Origin: Gammaproteobacteria bacterium | GTDB taxonomy: Bacteria; Pseudomonadota; Gammaproteobacteria; SZUA-140 | DNA length: 41,843 bases | NCBI GenBank assembly: GCA_026981935.1 | Contig: JALSIC010000098.1 | Span: forward strand, 1-41,843 | Direction: 5' to 3' | In this document: positions 34,147 through 41,843 of the stretch, in pieces | Layout of the letters: each line of letters opens with the position of its first letter | How positions within the stretch are numbered: position 1 is the first letter of the stretch | Notes under the pieces: model-generated | Seen by the model: the letters and a program-made list of their open reading frames with translations, nothing else | Told to the model about the DNA's origin: nothing | Database searches by the model: none | Position numbers and translations under genes: made by a program

Positions 34147-34650
34147 TTACATGGTATGGCGACGCAGCTTCTCCAGCTTCTTGCGGATGCGGCGCCGTTT
34201 CATTTCCGTGAGGTAATCGACGAAGAGCCGCCCGTCCAGATGATCGATCTCGTGCTGGATGCACACCGCCTGCAGCCCCTCCGCCTCCATTTCGAAGGGT
34301 CGGCCATCGGGATCCAGGGCCCTGACCCGGATGCGCGCCGCCCTTTCCACCATTTCATAGATGCCGGGCACCGACAGACAGCCCTCCTCCATCTTCTCAC
34401 GCTCCTCCTGATGGAGGATCTCGGGATTGATCAGGGCCAGGGGTTCATCCCGCTTCTCGCTGACATCCAGCACGATGATGCGCCGCGCCACGTTCACCTG
34501 GGGGGCCGCCAGACCGATACCCGGCGCATCGTACATGGTCTCGAACATGTCGTCGACGAGCCGGCGCACCGCCTCGTCAACCTGGTCCACCGGCGCGGCC
34601 TTCACCCGCAGGCGGGGATCCGGATAGTGCAAAATGTGAAGCAGGGCCAT
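34147..34650 (-). CDS. def: Peptide deformylase
   Basis: Def removes the formyl group from nascent proteins. From ATG 34650 the 167-residue product begins [14 protein letters not shown] and has all three motifs: GIGLAAPQV (motif 1), EGCLSVPG with the metal-ligand Cys (motif 2), and QHEIDHLDG with two His and catalytic Glu (motif 3). A TTG ten codons upstream is rejected because the family starts at this ATG. It heads the def-fmt-rsmB operon and is divergent from the LysM gene. No obvious ribosome site precedes the ATG. Confidence 0.97.
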   Translation of the reverse strand: MALLHILHYPDPRLRVKAAPVDQVDEAVRRLVDDMFETMYDAPGIGLAAPQVNVARRIIVLDVSEKRDEPLALINPEILHQEEREKMEEGCLSVPGIYEMVERAARIRVRALDPDGRPFEMEAEGLQAVCIQHEIDHLDGRLFVDYLTEMKRRRIRKKLEKLRRHTM

Positions 34651-34711
34651 ATCGGGTGGCGATTTTGTGGTATCCAGCAACTATTGAGAGTCACCCAAAT
34701 CCATGACATGG

Positions 34712-34792
34712 GTTGCCCGGATGAAGCGAAATCCTGGACAAATGGCGTTTCTCCATGGATTCCGGCCCTCCACAGGCCTGTATCCAGGCTAC
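34712..34792. repeat. 81-bp palindromic repeat element, copy 2
   Basis: The ends GTTGCCCGGAT and ATCCAGGCTAC are inverse with two mismatches, and the length equals that of the copy at 15743-15823. It sits in the 298-base divergent gap between def (minus) and the LysM gene (plus). The rest of that gap (34651-34711 and 34793-34948) has a -10-like TATAAA at 34869-34874 but no clear -35 box. Confidence 0.8.
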
Positions 34793-34948
34793 ACGATGAC
34801 CGTCAATCAATAAAAGCCCCATAACGGAGCCAGCAGGAAGATCTTAAAGGATTTTACACGATGCACGCTATAAAGTGGTGTAAGCGATGTCCATGGTAAA
34901 CTCGAACCGACTTCCGGAACCCCTCCCCCATTGAGACAGGGTGCGCGC

Positions 34949-35995
34949 ATGACGAACAGAGTGGTGAGCCTGTGGCTGGCGATGGCACTTGCCTTCGCCA
35001 CCGCGGCGATGGCGGATACGGTGCAATTGAAGCCCGGCCATCCCGAGCGCTACGTGGTGGTCAAGGGTGACACCTTGTGGGACATCTCGGCACGCTTTCT
35101 CCAGGATCCCTGGAAGTGGCCGGAAATCTGGGAAATCAATCCGGCCATCGCCAACCCCCATCTCATCTACCCCGGCGATGTCATCAGTCTGCACTATGAT
35201 GCCGACGGCCGCCCGCGCCTCACCCTGAGCCGCGGCCGCCCCACCGTCAAGCTTTCCCCCAAGAAGCGCATCACCCCGCTGCGCCAGGCCATCCCCACCA
35301 TCCCCATGAGCGCCATCCAGCAATTCCTGCTCTACCCGCGGGTATTCAGCCGGGAGGAACTGGAACGCACGGGGTATATCGTCGCCCAGGATGAAGGCAG
35401 CCTCATCAGCGCCAGTGGCGACAAGGTCTATGCGCGGGGCCTGCGGCCCGAAGATGGCACCGCCTACATGATCATCCGCCCGGGCAAGGCCTACCGTGAC
35501 CCCGACGCCAAGAAAAGGGACATACTGGGCTACGAGGCCATGCAGCTCGCCACGGCGAAGGTCCTGCGCTTCGGTGATCCCAGCTCGGTGCGCGTCGGCG
35601 AGGCCACTCGCGAGGTGCTCATCGGTGACCGCCTCGTCCCCATGCGGGAAGAGGAAAGGCTGGAACCCTACTTTCTCCCTCACGCGCCCGACTTCCCCAT
35701 CGAAGGCCGGATCATCTCGGTGCTGGACGGCGTCTCCCGCATCGGCCAGTACCATACCGTGGTACTGAACAAGGGGACGCGCGACGGCCTGGAAAAGGGA
35801 CATGTGCTGGCAGTCTACAGGACGGGCGAAATCGTCCGCGACACCATCGAGCCCAAAAGGGGCAGAAAGGTACAGCTTCCCAGCGAGCGTGCCGGCGCCG
35901 TGATGGTGGTGCGCGTCTTCGACCGCGTCAGCTATGCCCTCGTCATGGAGTCTCGGCGCGACATGCGCGTTCTGGACAGCTTCGCCACCCCCTGA
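34949..35995 (+). CDS. Exported LysM-domain protein next to dprA
   Basis: The 348-residue product has a signal peptide (VVSLWLAMALAFATAAMA, then DT) and one LysM domain (about 30-75: YVVVKGDTLWDISARFLQDPWKWPEIWEIN, LIYPGDVISL) that binds peptidoglycan glycan. The rest (about 90-348) is a long region common to LysM proteins beside dprA, with QQFLLYPRVFS, YARGL, LATAKVLR, and GRIISVLDGVSRIGQYH. Its task is not known. I chose ATG 34949; a TTG at 34931 is open too. In many gammaproteobacteria such a gene sits just before dprA, as here, and is divergent from def. Confidence 0.9.
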   Translation: MTNRVVSLWLAMALAFATAAMADTVQLKPGHPERYVVVKGDTLWDISARFLQDPWKWPEIWEINPAIANPHLIYPGDVISLHYDADGRPRLTLSRGRPTVKLSPKKRITPLRQAIPTIPMSAIQQFLLYPRVFSREELERTGYIVAQDEGSLISASGDKVYARGLRPEDGTAYMIIRPGKAYRDPDAKKRDILGYEAMQLATAKVLRFGDPSSVRVGEATREVLIGDRLVPMREEERLEPYFLPHAPDFPIEGRIISVLDGVSRIGQYHTVVLNKGTRDGLEKGHVLAVYRTGEIVRDTIEPKRGRKVQLPSERAGAVMVVRVFDRVSYALVMESRRDMRVLDSFATP

Positions 35996-36132
35996 GCGCT
36001 CCCCGGGGCGACCCTGCGAAGGCATACGCATCCTCCCACGCCCTTGATGAAGGGACCGGCCGGCGGCGGCCGCACAGGACATGTGTTGTTGTATACTGAT
36101 GGCCGTATTCCTCATGTCTGGACAGGGAGGTC

Positions 36133-37275
36133 ATGACACGCGACACGGAAGCATTGCACCCCTGGCTGGCACTGCATCATGTGCCGGGCCTCGGACCCAG
36201 GGCCTGTCTGTGGCTGCTGGATCGATTCGCCTCCCCGGCTGCGGCACTCGCCGCCGGCGACGAGGCCCTGGCGACCGCCGGCGCAGCGACCCGCCTGCGC
36301 CGGATCCTTGCGCGCGGCCCCGATTATCGCGCCGTGGAGCGTGACCTGGACTGGCTGAAGCAGCCCGACCGGCACATCGTCGTCCTGAACGACCCCTGCT
36401 ATCCCGCATCCCTGCGTGCCATTCCCGACCCGCCGCTCCTGCTCTATGTCTGCGGCGATCCGGCCCTGCTGGCGTCTCCCCAGCTCGCCGTGGTGGGCAG
36501 CCGCAACCCCACGCCGGCGGGACGGGAGACCGCCTATGAATTCGCCCGTGCCCTGGTCGCCTGCGGCCTGACCATCACCAGTGGCCTGGCAATGGGCATC
36601 GATGCCGCGGCCCATGAAGGGGCCCTGGATGCCGGCGGCAACAGCATCGCAGTCACCGGCACGGGTCCGGACCGTGTCTATCCCGCCGGGCATCGCAAAC
36701 TGGCGCGGCGGCTGTGCCTGCAGGGGGCACTTGTCACGGAACTGGCGCCGGGCACGCCGCCGCGGGCGCGCCACTTTCCCCGCCGCAACCGCATCATCAG
36801 CGGCCTGAGCCTGGGCGTCCTGGTCACCGAGGCCGCCCTGCGCAGCGGTTCCCTCATCACCGCGCGCCTGGCCCTGGAACAGGGCCGGGAGGTCTTCGCC
36901 GTCCCGGGCTCCATCCACAATCCCCTGGCACGGGGGTGTCACGCCCTGATTCGCCAGGGCGCCAAACTGGTGGAATCCCTGGAGGACATCGTGGAAGAGA
37001 TCACAACCGCGCAGCCCGCGCCACCGGCCACGCAAAACCTGATGGAAACGAAGCCGGTGTGCACCGATCTGGTGCAGGACGGGCCGGATGCGCTGACATC
37101 GCGCGTGCTCGCCCGGCTCGATTTCGATCCCGTGCCCCTGGATGTCTTGGTAAGACGCACCGGATTGACGGCCGGCCAGCTTTCCTCCATCCTGTTAGCA
37201 CTGGAACTGGAAAACCACATCACCGCCCTGCCCGGCGGCCTGTATCTGCGGCGCACCCAAAGGCAATCCCCCTGA
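36133..37275 (+). CDS. dprA: DNA processing protein DprA
   Basis: DprA protects incoming single-stranded DNA and loads RecA in natural transformation. The 380-residue product has an N-terminal SAM-like part (about 1-75: HVPGLGPRACLWLLDRF), then the Rossmann-like core with VVGSRNPTPAGRETAYEFA, TSGLAMGIDAAAHEGALDAGG, ARHFPRRNRIISGLS and SGSLITARLALEQGREVFAVPGS, and a C-terminal winged helix (LDVLVRRTGLTAGQLSSILLALELEN). The ribosome site AGGGAGG lies very close to the ATG. The organism may be competent, but no other competence genes are in the window. It is followed by smg. Confidence 0.95.
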   Translation: MTRDTEALHPWLALHHVPGLGPRACLWLLDRFASPAAALAAGDEALATAGAATRLRRILARGPDYRAVERDLDWLKQPDRHIVVLNDPCYPASLRAIPDPPLLLYVCGDPALLASPQLAVVGSRNPTPAGRETAYEFARALVACGLTITSGLAMGIDAAAHEGALDAGGNSIAVTGTGPDRVYPAGHRKLARRLCLQGALVTELAPGTPPRARHFPRRNRIISGLSLGVLVTEAALRSGSLITARLALEQGREVFAVPGSIHNPLARGCHALIRQGAKLVESLEDIVEEITTAQPAPPATQNLMETKPVCTDLVQDGPDALTSRVLARLDFDPVPLDVLVRRTGLTAGQLSSILLALELENHITALPGGLYLRRTQRQSP

Positions 37276-37301
37276 GAAAATCTCCATGAGGAAATCTCCA
37301 T
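37274..37301. repeat. 14-bp tandem duplication covering the smg start
   Basis: GAGAAAATCTCCAT (37274-37287) and GAGGAAATCTCCAT (37288-37301) differ by one base. Each copy ends in AT, and the following G makes an ATG. The second copy gives smg its ribosome site GAGGA and its ATG at 37300. The first ATG (37286) opens a frame MRKSP whose TGA overlaps the smg start as ATGA. Confidence 0.88.
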
Positions 37302-37824
37302 GAAGGAAAACATGCTGGATGTCCTGCTCTACCTGTTCGAACACTGTGTCGACGACGAGCTGGCCATCCACCCCGATGAAGAAACCATCCGCAATCAGCT
37401 CAGCGCGGCCGGTTTCGAGGAAACGGACATCAAGAAGGCCTTCCACTGGCTGGAATCCCTGGCGCAGCCGCAGGAAGGCAGCGAAGCGCCCGCCCCGGAG
37501 CACGCCGTAAAGGCCGGGGGGACAGGAGGGGAAAGTGCCGCCCCGCCCGCCCTGCGTATCTACACCCGCGAGGAAATGGACAAGATCGGCCCGCGCAGTC
37601 GCGCCCTGATCCTCTTCCTGGAGCAGATGGATATCCTCAAGCCCGCCACGCGGGAACTGGTCATCGACCGTATCATGGCCCTGGAAACCGAAGACATGGA
37701 TCTGGAAGGCGTGCGCTGGGTCATACTCATGGTGCTCTTCAATCAGCCCGGCCAGGAGGCGGGCTACGGCTTGCTGGAAGACTTCGTCCTGGACGAGACC
37801 CGCATCCGGGACCACCTTCATTGA
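37300..37824 (+). CDS. smg: Smg family protein (DUF494)
   Basis: This 174-residue protein is a full-length Smg/DUF494 member. It has the typical start MLDVLLYLFEHCVDDE, DEETIRNQLSAAGFEETDIKKAFHWLE, the middle IYTREEMDKIG, and LILFLEQMDILKPATRELVIDRIMALE, and it ends in WVILMVLFNQPG. Its function is unknown; the gene is almost always beside dprA and topA. A stretch of Ala/Gly/Pro at about 60-85 is a variable linker. A 14-bp duplication at the start codon may have improved its ribosome site. Confidence 0.93.
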   Translation: MKENMLDVLLYLFEHCVDDELAIHPDEETIRNQLSAAGFEETDIKKAFHWLESLAQPQEGSEAPAPEHAVKAGGTGGESAAPPALRIYTREEMDKIGPRSRALILFLEQMDILKPATRELVIDRIMALETEDMDLEGVRWVILMVLFNQPGQEAGYGLLEDFVLDETRIRDHLH

Positions 37825-38080
37825 TCCTTTCCATGATCCCTTCCAGGGCGTTCCATCATCCTGCCCGGCCGCAGCAGCCACAATCCAGCGGTCCCTCTCC
37901 CAATAACCCTCTACTTGGAACGTGAATTTGACCTGGCTACGGGAAATTTAATAAATGATGACAAATAGCGATATAGTGTCCATGCGCCGGGCAACGGCGC
38001 GGGCCTCACGGACATTTTCCGGGATACCATGCCGGAATCCTTGAAAGCGCCGGAAGCAGTACCCTGGAAACAGACACGAC

Positions 38081-40426
38081 ATGACGAAAGACGCTGCGAA
38101 AAAGGCTGAAAAAAAGACGGGCAGGGCCGCCGGCAGGAAACTGGTGATCGTGGAATCGCCGGCCAAGGCCAAGACCCTGAAGAAATATTTCGGCAAGGGT
38201 TTCGAGGTGCTCGCCTCCTACGGTCATGTCCGGGACCTGGAGCCCAAGGAGGGCGCCGTGGACCCGGAACACGGCTTCGCGATGAAATACCAGCTCATCG
38301 AGAAGAACGCCAGGCACATCGATGCCATCGCCAAAGCCATGAAGAAGGCCGATGCCCTCTACCTCGCCACCGACCCGGACCGCGAGGGCGAGGCCATTTC
38401 CTGGCACCTCTATCACATTCTCAAGGAACGCGGCCTCCTGGAAGGCAAACCGGTCTACCGCATCGTGTTCCACGAAATCACCCGGCATGCCATCGAAGAG
38501 GCCCTGCAGCACCCCCGTGAACTGTCCATGGAGCTGGTCAACGCCCAGCAGGCACGTCGCGCCCTGGACTTCCTCGTGGGCTTCAATCTCTCACCCCTGC
38601 TGTGGAAAAAAATCCGCCGCGGCCTGTCCGCCGGACGCGTGCAAAGCCCTGCGCTGCGCATGATCGTGGAACGGGAAGAAGAGATCGAACGCTTCAAACC
38701 ACGGGAATACTGGACCATCGAGGCGGACCTCGCCAAGAAACAGGACCGTTTCAGCGCAAAGCTGATCCAGTACGAAGGGCACAAACTGAGCCAGTTCAGC
38801 ATCAAGAAAGGCGAACAGGCGCGCGAGATGGAGCGGCGCATCGCCGCGGCGGCACAGGGCGAACTGGTCATCGCCAGCATCGAAAAGAAACAACGCAAGC
38901 GCAACCCCGCCGCCCCCTTCATCACTTCCACCCTGCAGCAGGAGGCGGCCCGCAAGCTGGGCTTCACGGCGCAGCGCACCATGCGCACGGCCCAGCAGCT
39001 CTACGAAGGCATCGACATCGGCGAAGGAGCCGTGGGCCTCATCACCTACATGCGCACCGACTCCGTGAACCTGGCCCAGGAGGCCCTGCAGGAAATCCGC
39101 GGCTATATCGCGGAACGCTTCGGCAAGGACAAGCTGCCCAGATCACCGCGCATCTTCAAGACCAAGTCCAAGAACGCCCAGGAAGCCCACGAGGCCATCC
39201 GCCCCACCCAGGTCCACCTGGAACCCGATGCCATCAAGCGCCACCTCAGCGCCGACCAGTACAAGCTCTACAGCCTGATCTGGAAGCGCGCCGTGGCCTG
39301 CCAGATGGTGCATGCCACCATCAACACCGTGGCCGTGGATCTTGCCGCCGGCGAAACGGCGCTTTTTCGCGCCACCGGCTCCATCGTCGCCGACCCCGGC
39401 TTCATGGCGGTCTACCAGGAAAGCAAGGACGACCAGAAACAGAAGGAAGAGGAGCGCATGCTCCCGCCGCTGAGCGAGGGAGAACACATCATGCTGGAAA
39501 AGCTTCGCTCCGAACAGCACTTCACGGAACCGCCGCCGCGCTACACCGAAGCAAGCCTCATCAAGGCCCTGGAGGAATACGGTATCGGCCGGCCTTCGAC
39601 CTATGCCTCCATCATCGCCACCCTGCAGCAGCGTGACTACGTGGTGCTGGACAAGAAACGCTTCAAACCCACCGACGTGGGCCGCATCGTCAACAAGTTT
39701 CTCACCGAACACTTCACACGCTACGTGGATTACGATTTCACCGCCAACCTGGAAGACGAACTCGATGCCATCAGCCGCGGCGAGAAGGCATGGGTCCCCG
39801 TCCTGGAGGGATTCTGGAAATCCTTCCGACAGCTGGTCAAGGAGAAAGAGAAGAGCGTCCAGCGCAAGGACGTCACGCAGGAACTCATCGAGGAGCGCTG
39901 CCCCAAATGCGGAGAACAGCTCTCCATCCGCCTGGGGCGGCGGGGGCGCTTCATCGGCTGCACGGCCTATCCCGATTGCGACTACACCCGCAACCTGGAC
40001 GACGACGGCGAGAGCGTGGAACCGGAGGTGGTGGAAGGGCGCAAATGCCCCCAGTGCCAGTCGGACCTCATCATCCGGCAGGGCCCCTACGGCAAGTTCA
40101 TCGGCTGCAGCAGCTATCCCAAATGCCGCTTCATCGAGCCCCTGGAAAAACCCAGCGACACCGGCGTAACCTGCCCGGACTGCGGCAAGGGCACCATGCT
40201 GCAGCGCAAGTCGCGCCGCGGCAAGGTCTTCTACTCCTGCTCCACCTACCCCGACTGCAGCTATGCCGTGTGGAACGAACCGCTGGACCGGCCCTGCCCC
40301 CAGTGCAACTGGCCCATGCTGACCCTGAAAACCACCAAGCGGCGCGGTACCGAGATCGTCTGCCCGCAAAAGGACTGCGACTACACCGAACCCTACTACG
40401 CGGAAAAGAAAAAGAAGGCATCCTGA
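38081..40426 (+). CDS. topA: DNA topoisomerase I
   Basis: TopA relaxes negative supercoils by cutting one strand. The 781-residue product has a Toprim domain with VIVESPAKAKTL and YLATDPDREGEAISW, the catalytic Tyr323 in GLITYMRTDS, and STYASIIATLQQRDYV in the core. Four Cys4 zinc motifs follow at the C-terminus (first CPKCGEQL, then CPQCQSDL, CPDCGKGT and CPQCNWPM), the last with a wider Cys spacing. Length is shorter than E. coli (865). The 256-base gap from smg holds a -35-like TTGACC at 37928-37933 and AT-rich DNA after it, so topA may have its own promoter. A GCATCCT/AGGATGC stem covers the stop codon without a T-run. Confidence 0.97.
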   Translation: MTKDAAKKAEKKTGRAAGRKLVIVESPAKAKTLKKYFGKGFEVLASYGHVRDLEPKEGAVDPEHGFAMKYQLIEKNARHIDAIAKAMKKADALYLATDPDREGEAISWHLYHILKERGLLEGKPVYRIVFHEITRHAIEEALQHPRELSMELVNAQQARRALDFLVGFNLSPLLWKKIRRGLSAGRVQSPALRMIVEREEEIERFKPREYWTIEADLAKKQDRFSAKLIQYEGHKLSQFSIKKGEQAREMERRIAAAAQGELVIASIEKKQRKRNPAAPFITSTLQQEAARKLGFTAQRTMRTAQQLYEGIDIGEGAVGLITYMRTDSVNLAQEALQEIRGYIAERFGKDKLPRSPRIFKTKSKNAQEAHEAIRPTQVHLEPDAIKRHLSADQYKLYSLIWKRAVACQMVHATINTVAVDLAAGETALFRATGSIVADPGFMAVYQESKDDQKQKEEERMLPPLSEGEHIMLEKLRSEQHFTEPPPRYTEASLIKALEEYGIGRPSTYASIIATLQQRDYVVLDKKRFKPTDVGRIVNKFLTEHFTRYVDYDFTANLEDELDAISRGEKAWVPVLEGFWKSFRQLVKEKEKSVQRKDVTQELIEERCPKCGEQLSIRLGRRGRFIGCTAYPDCDYTRNLDDDGESVEPEVVEGRKCPQCQSDLIIRQGPYGKFIGCSSYPKCRFIEPLEKPSDTGVTCPDCGKGTMLQRKSRRGKVFYSCSTYPDCSYAVWNEPLDRPCPQCNWPMLTLKTTKRRGTEIVCPQKDCDYTEPYYAEKKKKAS

Positions 40427-40515
40427 AGGACGGAGGATGCAAGCGCAGCGTAATCCGGGGCACCCGGTCATGGACGCAGTTACTATTAACCCGGCAACAA
40501 TATATGTCATGTTCA

Positions 40516-40613
40516 GCCGCCGCGTGCGGACACGCAGCAAGGCGGCGGAGCGCCGCTGTAGTCATTCTACAGCAAGCTTCGCCAACACCGTCTGCGTGCG
40601 CGCACGCGGCGGC
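40516..40613. repeat. Long inverted repeat with an inner hairpin
   Basis: GCCGCCGCGTGCG..CACGCAG at 40516-40537 pairs with CTGCGTG..CGCACGCGGCGGC at 40592-40613, with 20 of 22 positions complementary. The middle carries the perfect hairpin GCTGTAG-TCATT-CTACAGC at 40555-40573. No T-run follows, so it is not a classical terminator. The region 40427-40902 between topA and the repeats has no gene I can support. Confidence 0.85.
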
Positions 40614-40902
40614 CTGCCATATGAATTTCAACAAGTCAGGCGTTTCAGGCAGGCGCCGGCTCGGTGTTGCGGCACTTGGCAAGGGCCGGGCCATTCCCTG
40701 CGTGCCGCGCCTTGATCCGGAACACCTGGGTCGCTCTGAATGCCGCTTTACTATCGATTGTCTTAGTATATAGAGCTTCACATGATTGACTGACGCCTGT
40801 CGCGCAGCCCGGATGCAGGCCCCGAAGGCCGGTATCTTCATGTCATTTCGGCTGAACCACCTTGTCGTTCCGACCACACTCCCCTGTCATTGCCACCACG
40901 CT

Positions 40903-41424
40903 CCCTTGTCATTTCGACCACGCTCCCTTGCTACTCCGACCATACTCCCCTGTCATTTCGACCAAGCTTCCCTGTCATTTCGACCGAAGGGAGAAATCTT
41001 GTATCACCGGCTTCGGATTCCTCGCTGCGCTCGGAATGACAAGGGGGACTCGGCCAACAGCCCCCTGTCATTTTCCCACTGCACTCGAAATGACAGGGAT
41101 AATGTATTCCCACCACGGCTCCTTGTCCTTCCGACCGTACTCCCTTGCCATTCCGACCATATTCCTTTGTCATTTCGACCACGCTCCCTTGCTACTCCGA
41201 CCACACTCCCCTGTCATTTCGACCAAGCTTCCCTGTCATTTCGACCGAAGGGAGAAATCTTGTATCACCGGCTTCGGATTCCTCGCTGCGCTCGGAATGA
41301 CAAGGGGGACTCGGCCAACAGCCCCCTGTCATTTTCCCACTGCACTCGAAATGACAGGGATAATGTATTCCCACCACGGCTCCTTGTCCTTCCGACCGTA
41401 CTCCCTTGCCACTCCGACCCAGGA
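40903..41424. repeat. 261-bp tandem duplication carrying the 69-bp repeat unit
   Basis: A segment of 261 bp is repeated almost perfectly: CGCTCCCTTGCTACTCCGACCA begins at 40921 and again at 41182. Each copy holds one 69-bp palindromic unit (40973-41041 and 41234-41302) of the same family as the left end of the window, in the same orientation. Each also holds a 30-bp palindrome bounded by TGTCATTT and AAATGACA. Open frames here are repeat translations and not genes. Confidence 0.9.
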
Positions 41425-41511
41425 CCACGTCATCTAACCTCCCAACCCTCTGAGAGGCTGAGGTTCTGACTCGAGCAAATTCTTCTCCTGGGTTACGGTA
41501 TAACGTCCCCC

Positions 41512-41843
41512 ATGGACGGGGGGAAAGCCAGGGGTTCTGTGGTGTTGTCCGAAGTCCTCGTGCGTCCGATTCAGTCTCACGAGCGGGCGCGCTGGGATAC
41601 GCTGATGCGCCGGCACCATCACCTGGGGTTCAATCGCACGGCCGGGCGGGCGCTGCGTCAGGTGGCTGAGTACCGGGGCCGATGGGTGGCCCTGCTGCAC
41701 GGCCAGGGGCGCGTCCTGGCCCAGCAGGCCGTGGAACCCGGCAGCCACGAGATCCCCGCCCTGCGGACTCTCCTCGAACCGCTGGACATCCAGGAACGGG
41801 TGATCACCGCCGATGCCCTCCATACCCAGCGCGAGACGGCCCG
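41512..41843 (+). pseudogene. Deleted DruA-like/ISAs1 transposase fusion, partial at window end
   Basis: From the ATG at 41512 an open frame runs off the window. Its first half (about 14-63) looks like the DUF4338/DruA start (RWDTLMRRHHHLGFNRTAGRALRQVA, EYRGRWVALL). It then passes directly to an ISAs1-type transposase segment (GRVLAQQAVEPGSHEIPALRTLL, then VITADALHTQRETA). The second catalytic Asp region (TADALHTQ) is present. The rest of DUF4338 and the transposase N-terminal part with the first catalytic Asp should lie between and are missing, so this is an in-frame deletion. Full-length DUF4338-ISAs1 fusions are known. I infer that it can no longer transpose alone. The sequence beyond 41843 was not available. 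Confidence 0.6.

Noticed and set aside
34805-34840. Minus-strand hairpin GCTCC/GGGGC followed by TTTT as a terminator
   Set aside because: The stem is five pairs with one G-T pair, and no minus-strand gene ends there.
40418-40440. Terminator at the topA stop (GCATCCT/AGGATGC stem)
   Set aside because: The stem is perfect but short and no T-run follows.

Overview
The window is GC-rich chromosomal DNA from a gammaproteobacterium. The evidence is gene order: def-fmt-rsmB-ntrY-ntrX-trkA-trkH diverging from LysM-dprA-smg-topA, a birA-coaX-SPOR-tRNA-Thr block, and apaH, dtd, hemF, purD and purE of proteobacterial type. A Chromatiales/Ectothiorhodospiraceae-like host is my guess from these families; no marker gene in the window proves it. 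Almost all genes are housekeeping. The accessory material is at the two ends and in some intergenic gaps.

Layout. 1-515: four 69-bp palindromic repeat units, three of them on an exact 97-bp period. 516-3863 (minus): a four-gene overlapping operon coding an HDOD-PP2C phosphatase, an RsbW-like kinase, a STAS protein and an MlaF-like ABC ATPase. 3949-7081 (minus): a small anchored protein, tRNA-Thr(UGU), a SPOR protein, coaX and birA. 7257-12970: an ATP-grasp enzyme, a bactofilin (minus), a secreted and membrane-anchored VWA protein, bioA and rsmE. 13152-16878 (plus): purD, purE, tsaC and hemF. 16899-20923 (minus): a short rubrerythrin, apaH, dtd, pip and a ferritin-like/VIT1 membrane protein. 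21073-34650 (minus): metH without its reactivation domain, a methyltransferase, trkH, trkA, ntrX, ntrY, a DUF4390 protein, rsmB, fmt and def. 34949-40426 (plus): a LysM protein, dprA, smg and topA. 40427-41843: a large palindrome, a 261-bp tandem duplication carrying the same 69-bp repeat as the left end, and a deleted DruA-like/ISAs1 transposase fusion that runs off the window.

How the genes work together. Def, Fmt and RsmB serve translation start and ribosome maturation. NtrY/NtrX probably form a two-component pair. TrkA/TrkH import potassium. PurD/PurE act in purine synthesis, BioA/BirA in biotin synthesis and use, and HemF in haem synthesis. The most system-like locus is the left operon. 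It joins a complete phosphatase/kinase/STAS partner switch to an MlaF-type ATPase. In the known Mla lipid transporter the ATPase is itself controlled by a STAS protein (MlaB), so this operon suggests phospho-controlled lipid transport.

Other points worth a second look: a run of nine G at the ntrY/ntrX junction where a -1 slip would fuse sensor and regulator; an NtrX with no GAFTGA motif and a Gly in place of the Walker B Asp; a 10-codon leader ORF coupled to hemF; an 81-bp palindromic element present twice; and repeated 11-14 bp tandem duplications across the window, inside and outside genes.
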